Shown here piece by piece: positions 54,797-61,314 of a stretch of 61,314 bases of DNA. Positions within the stretch are counted from its first letter, which is position 1. Each line of letters begins with the position of its first letter. Origin of the DNA: Spongospora subterranea. Taxonomy: Eukaryota; Endomyxa; Phytomyxea; Plasmodiophorida; Plasmodiophoridae. The notes beneath the pieces were generated by a model, which worked only from the letters and a program-made list of their open reading frames with translations, was not told the DNA's origin and searched no databases. Location: NCBI GenBank assembly GCA_900404475.1, contig OUQQ01000040.1, positions 1-61,314 on the forward strand. The letters run 5' to 3'. A program made the translations under genes and the position numbers.

Positions 54797-55906
54797 TGGC
54801 GATGTGGACAGGTACGTATAAAGCAATCACTTATCGGAATGCAGCAAACCGGACTTAGTGTGAGTTTGAGGTCGAGAAGTCCGCGATTACATCAAGATTG
54901 CTGTTATTAATTTGTTGAAATTTCCCTGCAGAGGTCGAACGGTTGCTGAGGGCATCTTGATAGGTCGTCATGGCGGAAACTTAACAGCTTTGCACTTTAC
55001 ACAAGCTTTGGAATCACAAACCCGTTTTTGCCCTGGCAAGTCATAGAAAATTTTGTTGTATTGCGCACCACAGGGTCGCACCGCAACACGGGAAACGCAT
55101 CAGATTATCCGAAATGAATTCAAAACTTCACTTTGATTTCGCACAACTGGTCGATTAGTGGACAGCGTTTCCGGAATGTGCTGTGAACAGTTCACTGGCT
55201 TGGCAGGGATCACAAGGTCATGCTTCCAAAGGCTCGTCATGACGATCGATCGTAATGCCTTCAGCTGTCCCCAGCTCTTCAACGTCTTGTCTCCAGGGCT
55301 ATCTCGAGGTTAATATAAACCGAGTATGGTCATTTTTCGAAGGCAAAAACGAAAAGAGTGTGAGTCATTAGTTGGTGCATTCGTCATAAATCAAACTGAA
55401 CCCATCAATGTCACTCTTTACAATACTGCCAAAAATCCTGACCGTTTCCTGAAATTGCATTCGATCAGTTAATGGCGACCGATTGTCACCTGCAAAGTGC
55501 TGGGCCGATTAAACGAATGAGGAGGGCGTTATGGTGCACCTTTGTCGTGGTGTCGCCAAGTTGCGGACGTGTTTGCAAAAAAGTACCAGGATTGGAGATG
55601 AATCACCATTCCCGCATTAAATTCAAGCAACGTCCCCTACTCGAATAGAATCGGCATCGTTAACACGATCGAATTCATGGTTTCAGTCATGATTTGACTA
55701 CCGTAGAGGTCATGATGGACCTCAGCGACAACGGTGACAAGTAGTATTCGGTCAATAACTTGCTAATTCCGTTCACTCAAGATACGGTCAATCAGTCCCC
55801 TCTTATGTCTGTGAGATTCACACTCAGTTCTTCCGACTTAATGGTTTTTAAATAAAACGTCGAGAATGTATTGGATTTGAAATCATATCGTATGTGTCAT
55901 TTGATT
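54797..55906. other. Region without a confident gene
   Basis: Upstream of pyridoxal kinase. Short frames on both strands (for example 55100-55282 minus) lack any family signature. Confidence 0.4.
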
Positions 55907-57121
55907 TTAAGAAGTTATTTCTGGGGCTGGATCATCCACCTTCTCGAAAACTCGAACATAATCCACCTCCAAAAGTGGTCGCTCCCATTTCTCAGCGGCC
56001 GATGTCGATAGTTTCGTCTGGTTCCCAAAGAATTCCCCGCCGACGGCCATGTTCATCAACAGGTAGAATTCCTCATCGAACGGCGCGCCATTTTTCGAAT
56101 AGATCTCCCCAAATCTCTGATCTAGATCGATATCCAGAACCTTATGCCCGTCGAAGAATGTCTGAGATTGCGAAAAATTTCAAAAAAAGATCAGCACCGC
56201 GGTCTCATTTCATGACGAATCATCAAACCTGAAGTCGCTGCGGCGTCCAATCCAACCTGTAAAGATGGAACCTCGCCGATAAATCAACAGCGACGTCGTC
56301 GTTATTGACCAGACATTGCACACCCGAGCTCTGGAACTTGTTGTTCGGCTGTTTCGGAGGATGAGACAACAAACGGCAAGGACGAAGGCGACGCGAAGCC
56401 TTACTGGCATACCGCCGTAATGAATTGTGGACGAAAACTCGGTCGGCATGGAGCCGGTTGTGTCGATGATATCGATTTCCCCGCTGTTGGCGAACCCTCC
56501 ATAGACGTCGTTCAACGGCAACATCCATATCGTTGGCCAGAGCATCTTGCCGCGCGGCATTCGCGCACGAACCTCGATCCGCCCATATTTCCACGCCATT
56601 CGCCCCTTGGTTTTCACCCGCCCGCTCGTGTACAGCTTGGTGGCGATACAGTCGGTATCGCGCGTACAGATATCGTCCACCGATGGCGTATACCCATCCT
56701 TGTGCAGCTCGGCCTGGATGAACAACCGCCCGTCCTTGACGTAGATGTTCTCGGGGCGCGACGTGTAGCACTGCAGCTCCTGGCTACGACAGTCGACATC
56801 GACCGACCATTTACCCAGGTCGAACTCGTCGCCGTCGAACTGATCTTCCCAAACCAGCCTGTAGCCGGGCTCGATTGTTCCATTGCTGGTCGGCTGGAAT
56901 TCGGTGGGCAACGGCGGCAGATCAGCCGCGGTCATCTGGTTCAACGGGCCAACGTCGCCGCCGCGAGACGATTTCACACCTTTCTGTTTGGCCAGCTCTT
57001 TAGCCTTTTTATCGGCGCGGGCCTGAGCTGTCTGATTGGCGGCCTGCGCTTTCGCTGCCGGCAGTGCCATGTTTTTCACGGTCTCGGTTAGAAACCGCGG
57101 GTCAAATCCCATGAGACCCAT
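55907..57121 (-). CDS. GH16-family beta-glucanase-like protein
   Basis: Laminarinase / beta-1,3-glucan-recognition fold. Exons 57121 to about 56410, about 56347-56230 and about 56164-55907. Residues 1-70 are Ala/Lys-rich without a normal signal peptide; the GH16 domain starts at about 85 (YRLVWEDQFDGDEFDLGKWS). Core strands: QELQCYTSRPENIYVKDGRL, TSGRVKTKGRMAWKYGRIEV, MLWPTIWML, SGEIDIIDTTG (residues 213-223) and FYLLMNMAVGGEFFG, ending LEVDYVRVFEK. In active enzymes the catalytic signature is E-x-D-x-x-E; here it is E215-I-D217-I-I-D220, so the acid/base Glu is Asp. It may be a weak enzyme or a binding protein. The coding region is markedly GC-rich against its flanks. Confidence 0.85.
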
Positions 57122-57237
57122 AACGATTTAATTAACGCGTTAAATTAGACACAAAAGAATAAATCGTGAGTCAATGTCGACCAGAGGGGTATAAGAGTCG
57201 CAGCTGGCGCAAATTTGAACAATGAGTGGATTTATTT

Positions 57238-59001
57238 TCAAGCACCGATCGAGTTGGAGTTGGATTGGCCAATCGATCGAACCGCTTTGATAGCGGCATC
57301 ATCAAGATCGTTGGCCGTGACGATGTTCATGCCGCTATTCTGCAAGATGGCCTTGCCGGCGTCGACATTGGTGCCCTCCAGGCGCACTATTAACGGGATA
57401 TCGAGATGTACCATCTCGTTAGCCGCCACAATCCCTGCGATTCCCCCCCCCCCCGGGTTCAATAAAAACATTCACGAAAAACAAGTCGACATCTCTACCT
57501 TCAGCGATAATGTCACATTTCATGATTCCACCGAATATGTTAATTAAAATCGCCTTCACCTCAGGATCGTTGTTTAGAATCTCGAACGCTGCAGCGACCT
57601 GAAATATCAGGCGTCAGAAGCAGTACCTCAAAGGGCTGGAACGATTCGGTACCTGCTCGACATCGGCGTTGCCGCCGACGTCGAGAAAGTTAGCTGGCGC
57701 CCCGCCATGAAGCTTGATTATATCCATGGTGGCCATCGCCAAGCCGGCCCCGTTCACCATACACCTAAGCGAGAGGTTTGAGAGATCGGAAGACGAACAT
57801 ACGCCGGGTGCATGATTGTCACCCGATGTTTCCATCCAGCCCAATGTAATTCAGGTCGTGTTTGGCGGCTTCGACTTCGCGCGCGTCCTCCATTGAGAAA
57901 TCACGCTGGCCGAATATTTCCTACTCACGACACTAAGTGGTCGAATTTTCGACAAAGGAGAAACGCTGGAAGACCTTGTGGCGAAACGATGCGTTGTCGT
58001 CGAAGTTGATTTTGGCGTCAACACAGTAAATCTGAATCGTTGATGAAAACGGTGTGAAATTACAACGGATTTAGTCCAGTTCACCTCATTCTCGGTTGTT
58101 TCGACCAATGGGTTGATCTCGATCTGTGTGGCGTCTTTTTCCATAAATAGGTTGTACAGCCCCTGAATCTGGGTTTCGAGGCGCTTGATACTGTCCGCAG
58201 ACGTGAATCCGAGCAATTCGGCAATCTGGTCGGTGATCTCGGGAGTTAAACCCTTAGCGCCATCGATTGGTATTGTGTGAATCTCATCTGGGTGCTCTTT
58301 AGCGACCTACGTTATCGACGCTCAACAATGATCGAAGCTGATCAACGACACGCAGCGATGTGGGGTTTACCTTCTCGATATCCATACCGCCCATCTTGGA
58401 GACAACAGCAACGGGTCCATCGTAGGATCGGTCCAGCAACAGAGCGAAATACAATTCGCGATCGAAATTGATCCCTTTCAGCACGAGGACCTTATTACAT
58501 GGCTGGCCCTCCGGCCCAGTTTGTTCCGTTATTAGCCGAGCCCCGAGCATGTTCTTCGCTTTCGCAGCGACCTCGTCGGGGGTGAAGCACAGTTTCACAC
58601 CGCCTGAAAATTTCACGAATTTAGGTGGTGAAGATTGTGGAAAAATCCGCTCCCGACCTTGAAATCCGTTATCGAAACGCCCTTTGCCTCGGCCACCGGC
58701 TAATACTTGAGCCTTCACGATCAGCTCTTTGCAGTTTTCCTCGACCAATTTCCTTGCGATCTCGGCCGATTCCTGAACCGTCGACGCAACGTCACCCTGT
58801 TGCACATTCACACCATAGCTCGACATGATCGATTTACTCTGATATTCATGCTGAAGTCCATATCACGGGTCAGCATGCGAGGCACGAGGGGACGAGGTCT
58901 GCTTGGGCAGCAGCAATTACCAGATATAGATATCGTCTAGAGCACGAGGTGATATTTGAACCAGCGCGACGCAACGACGCGTTGAACAGATGGCTCATCA
59001 T
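57238..59001 (-). CDS. SUCLG2: Succinyl-CoA ligase beta subunit, GTP type
   Basis: TCA-cycle enzyme making GTP (or ATP) from succinyl-CoA in the mitochondrial matrix. Start at 59001: exon 1 ([20 protein letters not shown]) is an arginine/serine-rich presequence, spliced into [20 protein letters not shown]-grasp domain: [56 protein letters not shown]; then [45 protein letters not shown] and the ligase CoA domain with [14 protein letters not shown] and [12 protein letters not shown] chose the GTP-type name because the overall text is closer to SUCLG2; the ATP form is not excluded. About seven introns; one contains a run of 12 C/G (57443-57454). AATAAA lies 2 bases after the stop. Confidence 0.9.
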
Positions 59002-59264
59002 ATTTGGGCGGAGATTCGTTGCCCTGTCGGTATCGAGGCAATTTGCTGATTTGCGGTTGGTCAAACCGTGGTGGATTTACAGTTACACGAGCCGGGGGGA
59101 GGGGGGGAGCAGTACGGCAGAGAGCGCGAGAGGGAGAGGGCAGAGCAGACGGACAGCGTGCACTGTAGGGTAGGTGTTACCTCTCTGTACACAGTCCCAG
59201 TTAACGATCCTCTAAAGGGTTCCGCTGACCCATTTCAGTTGGGAATCAGAAGACTTCGGTTTCT
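59002..59264. other. Region upstream of succinyl-CoA ligase
   Basis: Contains a purine-rich G/A track (59087-59145). Presumably the promoter of the minus-strand ligase gene; no specific motif recognised. Confidence 0.35.
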
Positions 59265-59447
59265 ATCGGAGGAATAGCGAGTGCGACCTTTACATCTCAA
59301 CTGATTGTTTTATCGGCTGTCGTCGCTGTAGGCGCCTGTCCTTTATATAATTACGACAGACGTAGGCGCCTACAGCGACGACTGCAGATAAAACGATCAG
59401 TATGGATGTGAAGGTGTTGAATGTAACGCCCTCGCTATACCTCCGAT
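59265..59447. repeat. Fold-back (hairpin) element
   Basis: Nearly perfect 38-base arms face each other at 59301-59338 and 59363-59400 (core TCGTCGCTGTAGGCGCC). The match resumes further out: ATCGGAGGAATAGCGAG (59265-59281) against CTCGCTATACCTCCGAT (59431-59447), with a looser zone between. The total is about 183 bases, with a 24-base loop. This is the shape of a MITE or fold-back element; no coding capacity. Not found elsewhere in the window. Confidence 0.75.
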
Positions 59448-60051
59448 CATTGGTCCGAGCAACAGTTGATTATTGCAACATACAGGTTCAATCATTGCAG
59501 AAATCCGATCTCCAGGCTACTCTAACAGGCCTGCGTCATAATTAACAGCAGATCAGTTATCGTAATGGAATCAGTATACAGAGATGAAAGAGACCCATAG
59601 CAGCTCCTAAAAGAATCAAAACAAGCGTCCTCGAACTGTTTCAGAATGAGTTTCCAGAACGGGGTAAATATCAAGGACGTTGCTCAGATTCTAGCGCAAC
59701 AGTATGGAACTGTCTTACGTTCTGGCGGCTCCATCTCGTTTGGTCCATGTTTAGATCGAGACTTAACGACGGCTTGATCATCAGACCGTTCTAGGAAACC
59801 ACTATCTTGCTGTACACCAAAAATCTGTATTTCGGCCTTCTTGGTTATGGACGACAGTATTCCATCGTTGACGTTTTTGAAGCCTTGGATATAAATAATG
59901 CAAATGATTTGAAAATTATTTGATCTACCGTACTTCACAAAAAAATGGTTAACAAAATAATCACATTATTTCTAAGCACCTTTTAACGTTTCTGTGATTT
60001 TTTCATAAAAAAAAATCTCAAATAAAAAGTGGGGTGATTGGTGATATTGTG
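59448..60051. other. Region without a confident gene
   Basis: AT-rich towards 59940-60030. A minus-strand 84-codon frame (59684-59938) shows no family resemblance. Confidence 0.4.
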
Positions 60052-60450
60052 AAAATGACGCGATGGCTGTTATCAAAGCCAGTTAACCAGCGATGGATTG
60101 ACGCTCAAGAAAAGCGTCGTCAAAGCCAAGCCAATGTTGAAAATGTCGGACGCATCTGGGAAATTTGGACATGGAGCTCGCCTGCTCAATCTTCGTGATC
60201 AATACCAGGGAGTTCACAAATTTGATCAAGCAAAGCAGTATTATGAAAAATGGGTTCAGTACGTGGAATCATTCAACGTGTCTGATGTTTTTTTTAGTGG
60301 AAATATGAGTTCATCGATGTAAACAGTAAAGTTTGCGTTGATGCCAAGTACAAAGTCTAGGAAACAGTCGCGCCACAGGTCCCGAATTATTTCATGGAGG
60401 GTGATTTGGTGTGGTGGGGCACTCGGGAGGACAACAGGATCTGTACAGTA
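60052..60450 (+). other. Possible small gene, unresolved
   Basis: Two overlapping plus frames look partly coding: from ATG 60056, TRWLLSKPVNQRWIDAQEKR and NVGRIWEIW; and in the frame of 60098, LRDQYQGVHKFDQAKQYYEK then WVQYVESFNV. An acceptor-like T-rich AG at 60290-60298 precedes WKYEFIDVNSKVCVDAKYK. No domain recognised and no consistent exon chain found. Confidence 0.3.
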
Positions 60451-61201
60451 GTAGGATGTTTATTACAGTTAGGGTTGTCAACGGTTCCAAACCGGCCAAA
60501 CCGGTTTGAATCAGATTGCACCCGGTTGTGATCAACCCGTTGCCATCTCTAATTACAGTACAGTGCCTACGTAAGTATTTACATACAACTATGTACACCA
60601 TGACTGGACAAATGGGCGGGAGGACTGGGGCCACGCCACAGGATCGCAGCCCGCTGGCTCGGCATTGTTAGTGTGAGTGTAAGTGAGTGGCATTACACTT
60701 TGGAAAATCTGGTCACTGGTGAATTCATGTGGACCTCCCCCCCACATGATCACCCGGATCAAGTTTTAAGGTACTGCAATACATATTCTATGGGGATTGA
60801 CTTTGTGGTAGATTCCTTTATTCAATGCAGATTCGATAACGGTCGTTGAGTCAGGTGGTCGCGCCTCGAGGAATCGGTTAACTGGGAGCTCGCCAGCAAT
60901 CTGGTGGAGGAGGTAAGGCACATCCACATGATGTGCTCTTTCAGGAAATGGCGTCGGCCATCTTCAAGTAACCCTGATGGCCATATGATCTGGGAGTATT
61001 TGGGCTCCCACCAGGAAATGCCATATGATCTAGGAGTAATATACTCCTATATGGATTTTTTTTACCTGATTTTCAAGGCGGAATAGTAGTATCTGCGTTA
61101 GAAAAAAAAATTCTCACAGTAAAAATGATTTCGGTGCTTGAGAAAACCAGAAACTGCGCGACCCGAGCTTACCCGACCCTCGTACTCTTTTTTGACTCGG
61201 A
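60451..61201. other. Intergenic stretch
   Basis: No gene recognised. Contains an AACCGGCCAAACCGGTTTGA-like palindromic patch near 60490-60509 and a direct repeat CCATATGATCTxGGAGTA at about 60981-60998 and 61022-61039. Confidence 0.4.
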
Positions 61202-61314
61202 ATGACGACCTTGCAGGAACTGCTGCTTGAGGCCAACGCAACCGATCACTCAGCGGTATTTGAGGACGAGGAGGAAGGTGAAGAGGACCTGGATGATAAC
61301 ATTGATGATGAAAA
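61202..61314 (+). CDS. 5' end of an acidic protein, truncated by the window
   Basis: From the ATG at 61202 an open frame runs to the last base: TTLQELLLEANATDHS followed by a run of Glu and Asp (EDEEEGEEDLDDNIDDE). Too short to assign. An acidic start like this is common in nuclear or nucleolar proteins. Confidence 0.5.
   Translation, partial: MTTLQELLLEANATDHSAVFEDEEEGEEDLDDNIDDE

Noticed and set aside
55894..56232. Plus-strand frame rich in Arg and Pro
   Set aside because: Antisense to the last GH16 exon, which reads DLDQRFGEIYSKNGAPFDEE and matches the family.
56420..57091. Long plus-strand frame of 223 codons
   Set aside because: Antisense to the GH16 gene; produced by its GC-rich codons.

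Overview
The window is nuclear eukaryotic DNA, packed with protein genes on both strands. The genes are cut by many very short introns (mostly 45-65 bp, GT..AG, shortest modelled 38 bp); SPT6 alone needs about 19. 3' ends are compact, and in several genes AATAAA overlaps or abuts the stop codon. I reconstructed most genes by joining exons by eye and checking phase, so exon edges are inferences, although most joined models keep an open frame. The organism has cilia or centrioles (IFT22, HYLS1), NDC80-type kinetochores (NUF2), clathrin uncoating, SAGA (GCN5, ADA2) and mitochondria. It is most likely an opisthokont. A short GCN5 without the animal PCAF-type N-terminus and a KRE9/KNH-like secreted protein lean towards a zoosporic fungus or relative; a compact-genome animal cannot be excluded.

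Layout. 1-14.6 kb: 3' part of an ABCC transporter, GRWD1/RRB1, IFT22, WDR4 (minus), a small unknown gene, a gene-poor stretch with a decayed retroelement, then PRP16/DHX38. 14.7-20.6 kb: mitochondrial SAM carrier (minus, with an apparent one-base frameshift), a secreted KRE9/KNH-like protein, a BAR plus auxilin-J-domain protein (minus), and a PHD-like unknown (minus). 21.3-31.8 kb: SPT6, golgin TMF1 and a VPS9 Rab5 exchange factor, all plus strand. 32-37 kb: ADA2 and NUF2 (minus). 37-53 kb: two diverged copies of one gene block, described below, separated by a membrane protein, a possible lipid-transfer gene and a decayed DNA transposon. 53.4-59 kb: pyridoxal kinase, a GH16 glucanase-like protein and GTP-type succinyl-CoA ligase beta, all minus. 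59-61.3 kb: a fold-back element, weak ORFs and the first exon of an acidic protein that leaves the window.

The most striking structure is the duplicated block. Copy A (about 36.5-41.1 kb) and copy B (about 47.9-51.7 kb) once carried the same order NUF2 - GCN5 - LYR protein - HYLS1 - AGC kinase. NUF2 and HYLS1 survive only in A. GCN5, the LYR protein and the kinase survive only in B. The lost partners remain as recognisable pseudogenes. A short hairpin between the LYR and HYLS1 starts keeps its stem in both copies although its loop has diverged. The second notable item is the BAR-auxilin fusion, an architecture I do not recall in any named family.

No tRNA, rRNA or CRISPR array was recognised.
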